Below, piece after piece: positions 51,228 to 63,640 of a stretch of DNA of 64,000 nt. A program made the translations under genes and the position numbers. The DNA is taken from contig JAQGDQ010000074.1 in assembly GCA_030141605.1 (NCBI GenBank), positions 492,773-556,772 of the forward strand. Reading direction: 5' to 3'. Positions within the stretch are counted from its first letter, which is position 1, and each line of letters starts with the position of its first letter. Source of the stretch: Tubiluchus corallicola (lineage: Eukaryota; Priapulida; Priapulimorpha; Priapulimorphida; Tubiluchidae). The notes beneath the pieces are model-generated. The model searched no databases, was not told where the DNA came from, and saw nothing but the letters and a program-made list of their open reading frames with translations.

Positions 51228-51840
51228 AAAATGCTTAAGGCTCCATAACTACGTAACAAATCATCATGAAACTTTACAGGAGTACACTAGAACGAATTCC
51301 GCATCGACAGTAGAGTCGGGTTTTTGATTCACCATTTTGAATTTAAGATGGCACGACAAAATCATTTTAAAAAGTCCAAGACTCCGCCAGTTGGCAATGG
51401 GAGTTCCGATCCGCCATTTTCAACTTAAGATGGCGGCAGTAATATTACTTTCAAAAAAAGTCTAAGGCTCCATCAATTCTCAGCAGATCATCACGAAACC
51501 TTACAGGAATATACTGCAATGAATTCTATACCGACGATGGAATCACATTTTCAGTAAGTCATTCTGAATTCTATTCAAGATGGGAAAAATAATATCATTT
51601 TCAACGGATCGTCATGAAAATTTATAGGAATATATTAGAACGCTTTCGCAACAACTGACGGAGTCGGATTTTTGACTTGCCATCATGAACTCAACATCGC
51701 GACATTGACGTCGACTTTTACAAAATCCTAAAAAGCAAAGCGTAAACCTAAACCTCCAAGCGAACACACTAAAACAAATATCGCACCCACTGGCGGAGCC
51801 ACATTTTGTGATCCAGAGTTTCGACTTCAGTAAATTCGAG
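51228..51840. repeat. Degenerate tandem repeat, unit about 115 bp
   Basis: Recurring blocks are AAGGCTCCAT, ATCATCATGAAACTTTACAGG, GAATATACTAGAACG, GACGGAGTCGGATTTTTGA and CCATTTTGAATTTAAGATGGC. They occur in the same order near 51237-51350, 51463-51590 and 51600-51700, with partial copies near 51375-51440 and 51760-51840. No coding potential is visible. Confidence 0.7.
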
Positions 51841-54800
51841 ACGAATCACAGGGCAGAAGTGGACAAATAATAATAATAAGAAATAAGAAATTTTGTTATG
51901 TAGCTGAATTTGTTATTACAGCGATAAAAGCTCTCTGTTTGTTGCGATAGAAGACTCTTGGCTTGTATAAATAAAGGTTGTTGTACTACTATAACATTTT
52001 CAAATTGATATTTAAACTGTGTTGCAGTTAACAATTTAACAATTGCCGAACATTTGCGTGTTAAGAAGTAAAAGAAGAAAGACCAACAATATAAAGTATT
52101 TTTTGTGACTTATATCTTGGGCCTAAATGTTGAAACATTCAGTCAGCGATAAAAATCTGGCTGCTTCGCTTCACTTGCCAGTATGACATGATCTGTTAAT
52201 CTCGCATGTTTAACCTATTTTTAATTGAATTCATCTTTTAAAATAAATATAGGCGGCAACGTTTGAATATCAGCTGCCATTACCATAACGCTTCCGCTCC
52301 GGAAATGACATGATCAATCGATTCAAACAAAAAACAAATCGATAACATTTATCTTAATTCATCGATAATTTAAAACCCACAAGAAATATAATGTGACGAC
52401 ATGTGTTTCTGATTGTGAAAGAACTTGGTAAACTGGCTCACATTCTTCTGGCTTCAAATAACACAGCTGCAATATTTATCTCACATAAACATTGAGCATG
52501 TGGCCATCATTTTGCAGGAATCTGTTTTGATGGACAGCATAATTGTATTCTGCAGAAGCATAAAGATGTCACTAGACGTCTAGATCGTGGGTGTTTTCCG
52601 CGTCTGCTCTTCACAAATTTTTGTATTGTTCCTATAGTGATATCAATTACTTGTCTTTCGGTTTTGTATTCTTAATCACTTTTTATTGGACCAAATCTCT
52701 TGTTTTTCAGTTACAAACTTAACTTATTATTTTCACAATCGCACGTAAGCTTTTAACAAAGTTGTTATGTGACTCAGTGGTTAACATAACGATGAAATCA
52801 GTGTATTGTTTCTCTTATTCGCTGCTCTTTTTTATTATTTATTTATTATTTCTTTTTAGGATATATAAGTTATTTTTATATAATTTTGCTCACTCGCCAT
52901 GCAGAGATTGACAGTTTCACTAGTTAGCATGGCAGACTAGATGACCATTTTGGTCTTTCGCCATCCAGTCCTTCTTTAAATATTGTTGAATATTGCTATT
53001 ATAGTATTTTGTATTTATTTGGATGACAAACAAATAAATTCTTCTTATTATTCTTCTTCTATTCTGCTCGCTGATTAAAAAGCTATTTAAATTTTTAAAG
53101 GAGTTTTAATTGAGTGTGAGCAAAGGTACAATTCACAAAATTATAAAACTTGCTTAAGTAACTTTCTTTCTAGGACCTGGCTGAAAAATGCTTACACGAA
53201 AACACCTAATTTCTGTTAAAAGCCCAACAGGTGAGATATTTGTTACAAAGAAGCACCTCGTTTAATGTTTTCTATATACCCTCGTTATATTACCCGATTT
53301 GCTTTAGCTTGTTTAAAAATTATCTGTTTCCATACTAAAACAGTATTCGCTAATGCAAATGTGTTGTAACAATAATATGCAATACCTGTATATCATCTTC
53401 AATTTTTGCAAGTTACAAAATGTTACATATTTCGCCCAGAGTTCAACAATTGAACCTGGCGTCAAACTGCAACATTAAACTGATATCAGCCTAATTATAT
53501 TACGTTGTTGTGGGATCTTCCAGCGAGCTATCGCCTTCTTTATCGCTTCTCATCTTACACAGTGAGCCTGCAATCAATATGAAGACGGATCCAGACATCT
53601 CAACACCAAGAGTACGTCCTTATGCCAAAACGATAGCAATGTCTACAATAAGAAGTAAACTCTGTTGACCGGCGAAGACTACGAGAAAATTCCTTTCGCA
53701 GTACTGCAGCAGAAAGCTCTTTCCATTAAAGTGACGACAATCTCCCTACAAGGATTACGCCTCCGTAATTTTCCCTTGATTGCCAAGTACATTAAAATGC
53801 GAAATCTTGTAAGCCAGCTAATAACTTTTATCATAAATACCAATAGAATAATGCATGAGGATTTCCAACCCGTTAAACGTTGTGATTACAAACGTTCTAA
53901 CGAGAGCGCATGCGCATTTCCAAGAATACTCATTTTATGTGACTCTTGCTAATACTTATTGAAAAGGCCATACAAATGCTGAACACTTAAATCTTCAAGC
54001 AGAATTTAATAAAATGAGATAAATGACTTAGACGCGTTAAAATACAAGATCATTTGCTGTGCATGGCACATTCTACTTGACTCACTGTCACTGGAAGATA
54101 ACGACAATATCATGGGGTAATAACATTTCTCACGATCAACTTTTGTGAGAAATCTGGAAACTGGATACATGATACCGAAAGAAATTCATTGAACACTCAC
54201 TGAACATTCTTTTAAAAATTCAGTGACCGTTATTAATATGATGACATTTCCTTTGAACTATATAGAGGAATGCAGAAACAGTTATTTTCAATTTTAGGTG
54301 CAATACTAATAATTTCTCCCGTCTTTTATTTACAAAGTGACTGTTAAATAAAATGAAATTTTACAACTGTTTTAAGCAAACAGTTGTAAGGAATTGTAAG
54401 GGCGAAGACATTTTGGTGAAAGGACGATGAATTTCAGGGGGGTGTTTAATGGAGAATAGTTCAATATGATAGCAGCAGAACTTATAATTATGATTACGAG
54501 ATCTCATCCTAGGCTATCCAATGAAGTTATCAAATGAATACGAAGCGGTACTCAAGCAACTCAATCAGACAATGAAGAAAGCTTTATTACGTTTAAGTGT
54601 TTAAAATCTTCAACGTTTAACATGTGTTTTTTGTGAAAAAGCTTCGCTTCATTGCTTCACTTTCTTAATCACGATTCTCGAAAGGCAAATCAGTAACGGA
54701 TTAAAGGCTGGTAAAGTTCATGAAAACATTTCTGGATATCCTTAGACTTCTAACCAAAAGCAAGAAACAGAGAATGTCTACAGAGCCATGTGATTTAACT

Positions 54801-55357
54801 AATGAAATTAATCCTAAGGGACTACTGAACTTTAAGGCAATGAATGATACATACAATACATGATACAATAATTACCTTAACGTTTTACACCAGTTACTTA
54901 AAAGCCTGTGAAGTTAGCTCTTCAACAATTAAATCTTTACCAATGAAGACTCTGAACGTATGCGCCTGACAGAGGAAATGTGCCCTAAAGCTGACTTCGA
55001 TTCTAACTTCTGAAATTGACACAAACAAACAAGAAGCGTCAACCTCAGAAATGCACCTGCGTTTAAGCCAGCCATGTTCAATAATGTGGAGTTTTGACGT
55101 CACGGGTGTAGCAACTGCTGCCAATTTTATGTCACAGTTGAACCTACGCCCAAAAGCACAGAAGTCGTTGACAGAGTCTTACAGTTACATCAACGCCTGG
55201 CAAACAATCACTGTAGTCAAAATAAAAAGTGTACAGAAATATGTCGTTCAAGGAAGGATCAACGTTTGGCAGGTGACTCTGATGGTGAAGAATGGCCCGT
55301 ATCTTTTGTGTGACGCCATTAGCAAAGAGCATGCCGAGAAAACAATGGTGCAGTGGC
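51841..55357. other. Non-coding
   Basis: A plus-strand open frame near 53665-53952 (EDYEKIPFAVLQQKALSIKV) is not recognised. No splice structure could be built around it. Confidence 0.5.
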
Positions 55358-55511
55358 TTATTATAAATTTGGGGCACACGAATCTTGCAAGGATTAACTG
55401 CAGCTTCTTGTTTGCACACTTTGGGTACATGAAAAGTGCATAGGTACAATGCCTTATTTGTAAATTTTGGGCACAAAAAGCCACCATGAATGCAGAGCCT
55501 TATTTGTGCCC
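55358..55511. repeat. Degenerate 46-48-bp tandem repeat
   Basis: Units begin near 55358, 55405, 55451 and 55498 with CTTATTTGTAAATTTTGGGC-like sequence. Because the period is close to 48, both strands carry long open frames, and the minus-strand frame has a 16-residue period (e.g. FLCPKFTNK, HVPKVCKQE, RVPQIYNK). There is no independent evidence of expression. Confidence 0.6.
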
Positions 55512-57689
55512 TATTTTTTCTTTTCCCCTTTTCCATATTGTTGTTGTTTTACTGAATTGCAATTTAATCTCGTACGTGCTATAGTTTGGAAATGAAGTGC
55601 GCAGATATATGCTTTGAAAAAAATTTAAATTGTGCACATGCGGTCTTAATTGTGAAGCGGTTGAAGGCGTGTGGCCCCTAATAAAAATGTAAAGTGTATG
55701 CGCAGCCAGCATAGCAAAACAATAATTATAGCCTCGATTGTGACCAAGAAAATTTGTTCTCACAAAACAATTTCATTACTCCAACTTTGTAGTTTCTTGG
55801 GGCCGAATTATTAGTTGCTCTTTTCTGAGGCTATGATGAACTTAAATGCCAGCCTCCGTTTTTGTTCGTGCAACCAGAACGCGACACGCACAATTATCCG
55901 CCGAGACTGAAATTTTCTGAAAACACTATTACACATCGTACAGCGTAATAAGCAGCAATTTTTTTCATTACCATTTTTTTCGACAATGTTAATCAATAAT
56001 AGCACTGAGCATCAAGGCCAAATATTCAGGTTTCAATTTTTTTCAACATAACACTTCTCACATTTTATTTTATATCGTTCACATAATATAGTCCAAAACA
56101 TTTAGTTTTGTGTTGCTTGTACAGCTAAGGAAGAAGAATTACGATTTACGGGAAAAACAATAAACTGAATTAATATAGTGCCTACAAAATATTCACATAA
56201 TGATCAGTAGCTAATAAATTGATCGAAGAACTCATAGCCAAACTGAAATACAAAATGTTTAATAATAATACAGCGACAACAGAAATATTTTGAATGAATT
56301 TAGATGAAAAAAACAGTAGATAGTTTCTTATGGTAACTTACCAATCTTGACCACACTTGGCAATGTTTCCGTATATCGTAGTACACCTATCCAAACATAG
56401 AGAGTAGTGACCACCAACCCGGCGTATGCCATAGAGCTTCTTATACTTGTTAAATCCGATCTTCACTACTGATATTCTTTTTCTCATAAACACACGACAC
56501 GGCGACGGCTCGCATTTTCCATTTTAACTGTGACATCGTTTTATTCGTATAAGTCGAGCTACATAGTGCCAAGTCAAACATTTCTTCCTCGTAATGAACC
56601 AAGAACAAGGAAGCATACTTATAAAGTACGAGACAATAACCGAGCAATTTAACTCATGAACACATCGACAGCCAGCGTTTTAATAAAAGGAAGCCGCAGA
56701 AATCGCGCACGCGTTGTGCGCAGCACATTCGTGGGCTCAGTATAGTGGCTTCAGTAGGCTTCAGCGAAGGCCAATGATTCTCAAGCTGGAGGCGTTTGTC
56801 TCCCAGAGAAAGAATTTTTAATCTAAGGGGAAGAATTTTTGTAAACAAAGGAATTTTAGTCAGAAAACAAACTCCAAAGCAGAAACAATGGACTATAACC
56901 TACATACCTACACATGTATATGCTTATGCCAAATGAAATACCATGCAATATATGGAAATACGTTTCTCTGCATGTAGGACAAAGCGCGATCGGCAGTTAA
57001 TGAACTGTTTTTAGCTTTCCCAAGAAGCGTATTTGTGTATTAAATGAAATACAACTGTATTTCATACAAGTTATAATTTAAATGCAGGTTCTCTTTTCCC
57101 ATTTGATTGGAAATAAAATAGTCAAAATATTAGGCGCTGGGTGAACTGATACAGGCAAACACTTGCAAACAAATTTCTTTGCATGTCATTCGTAGCTGAT
57201 ACTACAATCGCTGTACATCTTTTAATACACAGGTGAACGCAAATAAAGAAACTTTTTGGATAGATAATAAAACTGCAACAAAATTTCATACGAACAAAAA
57301 TTCAAAATGTTTCGTGTTTTTTTTTAATTATACGAGGGTGTACCCAACATACTTTGGAAAGTGTCGCATACACGTAACAGCAAGATCAAAAAATAATTCC
57401 TTCCCAGGCTTCAGCATGGTACTCATTTTCAAGCGTGTTACCTAAACTGAAATACCCAATGCGAATATTAATAAACCAAAATCATAACACAACCGGATTT
57501 ATGTGTATAGCCGCTCTTAAATTTATTTCTCTCGAAAGCGCAATTAAGCTGAAATTTATGCGATGGTTACTGCTTGTTACATAAAATAGTGCAAATTTGC
57601 TCGAACACTTCTAGTTTCTCATTTCGTTTAATGACTTTAACAAGCAACGGTACATGCTGAAGAGCTGATGACAATAATTGGGTTTTATG
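55512..57689. other. Non-coding
   Basis: Nothing recognised. Confidence 0.55.
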
Positions 57690-57830
57690 GTGTTGTTGCG
57701 CTGAATGAGCAATTTCAGTTTAAAATATACAGTTCTAGAAACGGTGGAGCTCCTCGTGGGACAAAGCTGGGTCCTATTTTATTTAATTTGCTTAGTGCTG
57801 ACAGCACCGGAATCACGACTAAAATAAGTT
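57690..57830 (+). pseudogene. Short reverse-transcriptase fragment from a second LINE
   Basis: The plus strand reads QFKIYSSRNGGAPRGTKLGP followed by ILFNLL. This is the conserved motif B block of LINE reverse transcriptases (consensus NGGVPQGTKLGPILF). The motif A and motif C blocks are absent, so only a fragment survives. It differs in sequence from the 30-kb LINE (GSPISCVLF), so it is a different family. It abuts the long TTTA microsatellite to its right. Confidence 0.7.
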
Positions 57831-57930
57831 GCATATTAACACAACCACAATCGCAGTTCGTTGCGAAAGGTTTTTGTCATTAAATTCTATGGGCGCTAAG
57901 TGTGATTATGCAAACCAGAAATATTCTTTC

Positions 57931-58050
<120 letters not shown>

Positions 58051-58059
58051 TATTCGATC

Positions 58060-58500
58060 GTTCTTTCGTTTTTTTCGTTCGTTCCTTCTTTCGTTCATCA
58101 GTTAAATTGCCTATCTATCTACTTATTCATCCATCCGTCTAGCCGCTCGTTCATTTAATTATTCGTTAATGAGTTTATTAGCTCATTGTGTATACGTTTA
58201 TTCATTTATTTTTTTATTCATTCGTTCATTTATTTATTCATTAATTATCTCACTCATTCGTGCATTCGTTCGTTCGCTCATTCATTCATTGACAAGTATT
58301 TACATTTGTTGCAATGTATCAACAGTACATAATGAAAAATTTACAGCTGAAGATTTTTAGCAACTGAATCATGAACTAATGAATGAATGAATGTATGAAT
58401 GATTGAACGAATGAAAATGAATGAATGAGTGAGTGGGTGAGTGAATGAATTAATGAATGAATGAATGAATTAACGAACGAACGAACAAATGAATAAAACG
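58060..58500. repeat. Degenerate CATT/GTTC zone facing an AATG/GAAC zone (inverted arrangement)
   Basis: 58060-58300 is rich in CATT, CGTT and GTTC tetranucleotides. 58376-58495 is rich in AATG, GAAC and ACGA, their complements. The two arms could pair as a long imperfect hairpin around a spacer of about 75 bp. Confidence 0.75.
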
Positions 58501-58760
58501 CTAAATGAACAAATAATGAACAACTAAACCGGTTTAATGCGTGAGTAATTTAGGCAAAAATAGGGAGCGACAAGTCTCTGACTCTAACAATTCTCTTCAT
58601 AAAAAGTGCAATACACTGCAAACTAAGGAAAAAACACATTAAACACATTGTACACTCATCAAAAGTTTCATTGAAGTGTATTTTTAAGTATTGAAGTATT
58701 CATAATTAGCTTACAGACAGCAATTTTGAAGAGCCATTCAGTTTTCTAATTTAATTTAAA

Positions 58761-58766
58761 TTTATT
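58761..58766 (-). promoter_or_regulatory. Candidate polyadenylation signal for the repeat gene
   Basis: AATAAA on the minus strand lies about 45 nt downstream of the TAA at 58811. It is the first canonical signal after the stop, implying a very short 3' UTR. The hexamer is common in AT-rich DNA, so this is only positional support. Confidence 0.4.
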
Positions 58767-58810
58767 TCAGTTCGCTGTTAGCTGTATTTCGCTGGTATAT
58801 ACTTCGATTT

Positions 58811-61251
58811 TTACTCGCTTGCTGTGCGTCCATTTGATAAGCTTGCACTGATTTGAGATTGGCTCTGTTCTTCAGAACTATCTGAAACAGATGGTTCTCT
58901 TCTAATAGGCACCCACGACCTCGGAGAACCCAAATCAAATAGTCTAGAAGGATTGAGCTTGTCTTCGTTGCCTTCTGGAGCCAAAAAATGTCTGCAGGAA
59001 CTGTAATCTTCGGTGTCAGTTACACAAAGTTCTACATCTGAGTCCAGTTTGTCTCCAGCATAACATCCTCTTCCTTCACTAAGCGGCAAGTCATCTTTGC
59101 TTCCATAAAATGTGACTCTTTGAGTTTTATCTTTTATAGTTTCGCACTGAAATTTTTTAGCACACTGTTCTACCACGCTGTTCGTCTGAAGACAGTAAGC
59201 TACGTCTAAATCCAATTTGTCTGCTGAATAACTTGCGACTGTGCCCACAGATGGTACATTTTCCACGCTTCCGTGAAATGTAATATCACGAATATCACCT
59301 TGTTCTTGTCTGCTAATAAGGGCCACATTATTCAATTCATTTGCATCGGACACACGCTCAATGTGTTCCTTAACTTCGTCGAGAGCACTTTCCTGAGACT
59401 TACTTTCTGGCGTATTGTTTTGTATTTCTTCGCTAGCATGCTTTTCTATTTGTTGCACGGTTTCAATTGGTAAAACTCGTAAATTACCTTTTTCAACTGA
59501 TTTAGCGACACTGTTTTCCTCGCCTGTTATCGCGAAAACATCTCGTTCTGTTCCCTTGTTAAAATTTTTCGCTAGACAAAGAGCTACATCTGAATCCATT
59601 TTGTCCACTGAGTAACCTCCTGTTTCGTCTACGAACAGTACATCTTCCCCACTACCATGAGCTCTTTTAATTTCTTTTTTTGGGATTTTAGTATCTTGCC
59701 TTTCTTTGTTGTCATACTCAGACTGATGACAATGCACGACATCAGAATCCATTTTGTCTACTGAGTAACCTCCTGTTTCGTCTACAAACAGTACATCTTC
59801 TCCACTACCATGAGTTCTTTTAATTTCTTTTTTTGGAATTTTAGTATCTTGCCTTTCTTTGTTGTCATACTCAGACTGATGACAATGCACGACATCAGAA
59901 TCCATTTTGTCTACTGAGTAACCTCTTGTTCCATCTACAAATAGTATGTCTTCTCCACTTCCATGAGCTGTTCTGATTTCTTTCTTTAAAATCTTAGCAT
60001 CTAGTCTTTCTTTGCTGCCACACTCAGGCTTGTGACAATGCACAACATCAGAACCCATTTTGTCCACTGAGTAATCTCCTGTTTTGTCTAAAAATAATAC
60101 GTCTTCTCCACTTCCATGAGCTGTTCTAACTTCTTTCTTTAGAATTTTAGCATCTTGCCTTTCTTTGCTGTCATGCTTAGACTGATGACAATGGAAAACA
60201 TCGTAATCTATTTTATCACCTGAATAACCTCTTTTTGTAGTCAAAGGGGGCATATCTACTGTACTTCCATACAATGTAATATCCTGAATTTCACTTTTCA
60301 GAATATTGTCTTGCATGTCTCTATTAATCTGTGTTTCATTACTGTCACCTTTATCACAAACAGCTACACCATTTGTTGGATAAGCAGCTGTTGTGGATAC
60401 TCTGCTAGAATCTTTTCCACTTTCAGAGAACATACTCTTCATAGACTTACATTTTGACGCATCACTTTGTGTTCCTACAATACCCTGATCTTTATGTGGA
60501 AAATCTGGAAAAATACATTTTCCAGTTGATTCCCGATCTACACTGGTCTCAGTTAATGTCACTGAAACATTTTGCTGCATTTCTTTATTGCAGTACCAAA
60601 CAGTTTCAGTGACACCATTATAATCACAGTAATCATTTATTCTTGTATCTGAAGAATGTGCAAAATCTTCACTACTACCATAGAAATAATGATAAGACTG
60701 CATTGAAGAACGTTTCCATGCTTCTTTAGAGGGAATTATGTTCTTATGGCACTCTTGGGAAGGTTCTTCCGGTATATAATCCAAGTTTGCTGACCTCTTT
60801 GCACCAACACGAATAATATTTCCTTGGCTATCACGTACATAGACTAAAGAACCAGAGCCACGCGGGAAAGGTACTAATTTTTCGGCAACGTTTTCATCAG
60901 AAGTTGATTCATCAGTTGGCTCTTCAAGAATACTTTTTGAAATAGTCTGTGAGTCTTGGCTTTCTTGACTTAAAGCCGTTACCGTCGACTTACTTTCTGT
61001 AGCAACATTATCAACAGCATTCAGCTCTTCACGTTTATCTTTTTTGTCACGATTATCGTCTGTCTCCTGCGTTCTTTGGCTGGAAGAAGATACTACTGCT
61101 GACTCACTTTCGTAAATGCTGTGTATTTTCTGCCTGTGGTAAAAGTGAAACTTGGTTTCGTTTTCATGCACAGATACATCTTCCTTTGTGATGTCGTCTT
61201 CCTGAGGCATTTCTGCGTCAGAACTACTGGACTTGTCAATGCAGCTACTTT
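58811..61251 (-). CDS. Unrecognised acidic Ser-rich protein with 51-residue tandem repeats, terminal exon
   Basis: An open frame of about 813 codons runs from an acceptor (tttttacag|AA, phase 1) to a TAA at 58811. The first Met, at 61210, is preceded in frame by SSCIDKSSSSDAE, so it is probably not the true start. Numbering from that Met, residues 1-170 are Ser/Glu/Asp/Lys-rich and include a conserved-looking block, LVYVRDSQGNIIRVG (122-136). Residues 329-532 are four repeats of exactly 51 residues (YSVDKMDSDVVHCH, KERQD, AHGSGEDVLFVDET). Related motifs (YGS-x-x-D, then YSxDKxDxDVxxC) recur near 173-207, 311-343, 643-675 and 699-729. The tail is SWVPIRREPSVSDSSEEQ. No signal peptide or membrane segment is seen. 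It is probably intracellular and scaffold-like, but I do not recognise the family and assign no function. Confidence 0.85.
59615..60226 (-). repeat. Four in-frame 153-bp tandem repeats inside the coding exon
   Basis: Four units of exactly 153 bp (51 codons) are present, with the Tyr-Ser start at residues 329, 380, 431 and 482 and a fifth partial start at 533. The two units nearest the C terminus, roughly 59615-59767 and 59768-59920, differ by only four transitions by eye. Three are synonymous and one swaps Ala and Thr. This implies recent duplication or conversion under protein-level constraint. Confidence 0.9.
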
Positions 61252-61965
61252 CTGTAAAAATTATTTCACGTCACTTCTTTCAATTAATTCTAATAACTAC
61301 TAATCTGACAATAATCATACTACATTTGACTTACAGACCATAATTATGACAGTGAAACTCGCATTGGCTTATTGTTTCCTCTAAACCAGTATTTCAGTAC
61401 CAGATCCTGTTAACTAACCCATGGTTTGGAGTTAAAGCTAAGCTATGGGCTTATGTGCTAAATGCCATTAAAACCAATTCAGTCGCGATGTGCCAGTAAC
61501 CTAACGAGCTTATTCAGACCCATTTAAACACTATTGACAAAGGATCGGAAGATAATTTGGACTAGCAAGAAATTGCTCTATTTCGAAATTAATAACAATG
61601 ACCTACAAAGCCGACAAAAAATTTTTCACTCCGTCAAAAACTGTATAAAACTTAAGAAAAAAAGCATCTTGACCAAATTTTTGATCAGCAAAGTTGAACA
61701 CGTTGACGACTTGATGGTTATCAAATATAAGTATTTTGAACATTTTGTTGCAAAAAATTATCACAGGGGATTTGGAACAAACTGGACAGTTGTTTCAATT
61801 CCAAAAATTGAAACTGAAGTTGCCTGTTGACGTATTTGGACGTATCTACACAGGACAACTGGACAACAAACTCTTCTTTCATGCAATACCCTTTTTTATT
61901 TTCTGCTGAAGTGCATTCTTTAATCAGATAACAAGAGATACTAATGTTTCCTTTGGAAGCCTAAC

Positions 61966-62094
<129 letters not shown>

Positions 62095-62859
62095 CACTGT
62101 ACATGCGTATGGGCAAGTCTTTTTTCAGCAAAGTGTTTACAGCTTGTGGGACAATTTCTCTACCATTTCCTTGTTTTCTCTAGAACGTCCAAATGGTCTT
62201 TAAAATTTCAATTTCTACAGGCTTGTTTGCATAGAATTTCAAAAATCTTAGTGAATCCTTGTGGAAAAGTTAATCCTATGCAAAAACCTGGGCTTCCCAG
62301 AAAACACAACTATACTTTATAAGTTTTATAATGTGGAATAAACCTCTTCAGGCCCAACCGAAACCGTCTCCTTCCTTCCTTCCCGAAAATTAAACTCTTG
62401 CAACACACTGTCGACAATGACGGTTTTTTGTTTCTCACGTTTTCCAGGCACCACAAATGAAAAATAAAACCCTAATGAGGTAATGTGAAATTTAAGGTGA
62501 ATTGTTAGATACCCCGCAAATCCAAAAAAGTTACCAAAAGGCCATGAAAATTGCAAATATGTACATAAATTTATGTTATAGCACATATACAAGATGTTTA
62601 AGAAGAAACATTGCACAAAAAATATGCTGGTATGCGTATATCGCAGGGAATATAATGCGCATGTAATATTCCGCCATTATGAAGCCATAATGCGCAAGTC
62701 TAGGTTCATTTTGGACAAAATAACAAGTGTTATTCAAAGCATCAAACCTGATGAGCTTGAGCGTGTGCTTCATAACAAGCAGTGTTGCTCCCGTTTACGT
62801 CTGCAACTTAACTGCGCACACTCAGCAGTTCTTGTACCGTAATCCCCAGTTTTCCAAAT

Positions 62860-63222
62860 GTAACTCGTACAGTTACAGTTCCTTCTTCACCATCGGAAAA
62901 GTAATTAGTTACAGCTACAGTCACTATTTACCGATAAGCTGTACTATATATAACAACAATCCGCGTCACAGTACTGAGAAAAGGATGCAATGGGCAGAGA
63001 ACAATATTCATACAATGTTCAATTAATAAACTTTTTGGTTTGATTCTAGACAAATATAACGGTAAAAGCGTGCTATAAAAGCGTACAAGTTACACAAAAA
63101 GGTATTAGCTACAGTTACAAGTTACTCTTAGTAACTTTTAAGTCGCTACTGTTACAGTTACAGAACCTTGGAGATATGTTTGTGAGTAGTTACATTTATA
63201 ACGTGTTATTCCCGCCACTGAT
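62860..63222. repeat. GTAAC-rich repeat, possible hAT-type MITE remnant
   Basis: Many GTTACAGTTACAG and AAGTTACT motifs. The right end, GTTATTCCCGCCACTG (to 63222), resembles a hAT terminus (CAGTGGCGGGAATAAC in reverse). No matching left end or target duplication was found. Confidence 0.4.
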
Positions 63223-63472
63223 AGTCTCTTACTTTATGACTTAACACTCGACGGCATTTCATTGTGATTTTGTTAAATTATTTCAGGATGTCGCCACATT
63301 TTTACTGCACTGTTTCTTATGAAACACCCAGTGTTGTGCTGTACAGTATTAGTGTACTCATTTAGCATACAAATTATACATACAAAGCGACAATCAAAAC
63401 AATTCCATTGGTGACTAAGTGTCCTGTACATTGCTAAATTGGCATATGCACGATGCATGATGTTGGCATTAC

Positions 63473-63640
63473 CTTCTGTTAGGGTCTCTGAAGTCTTATC
63501 CTGCAAGCTGCGATCCTTGGCACTATCCTTTTCTTTAGGACCACCATCTTCACGTTCTACATCACCTGAAATATTTACAGCCAAGTGCTGCTTTTCACTA
63601 ATTGACACGTTTCCTTTTACAATCTCTGAAGTGCCTTTGC
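63473..63640 (-). CDS. Probable upstream exon of the 51-residue-repeat gene
   Basis: This 168-nt open segment encodes a hydrophilic peptide (KGTSEIVKGN, DVEREDGGPKEKDSAKDR, TSETLTE) of the same composition as the large terminal exon. Its donor G|GTAATG leaves phase 1, and the next exon starts with AA in phase 1, giving Glu at the joint. The acceptor chosen (gataatag) has a poor pyrimidine tract. An internal CAG at about 63568 could be the real start of a shorter exon. The intron of about 2.2 kb to the terminal exon holds a long GT microsatellite and a GTAAC-rich repeat. The assignment rests on phase, strand and composition only. Confidence 0.5.

Noticed and set aside
55051-55536. Overlapping 130-codon frames on both strands as a gene pair
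   Set aside because: The region is largely a 46-48-bp degenerate repeat, which explains long frames on both strands.
59273-59615. Plus-strand frames inside the repeat-gene exon
   Set aside because: Antisense shadows of a long, clearly coding minus-strand frame.
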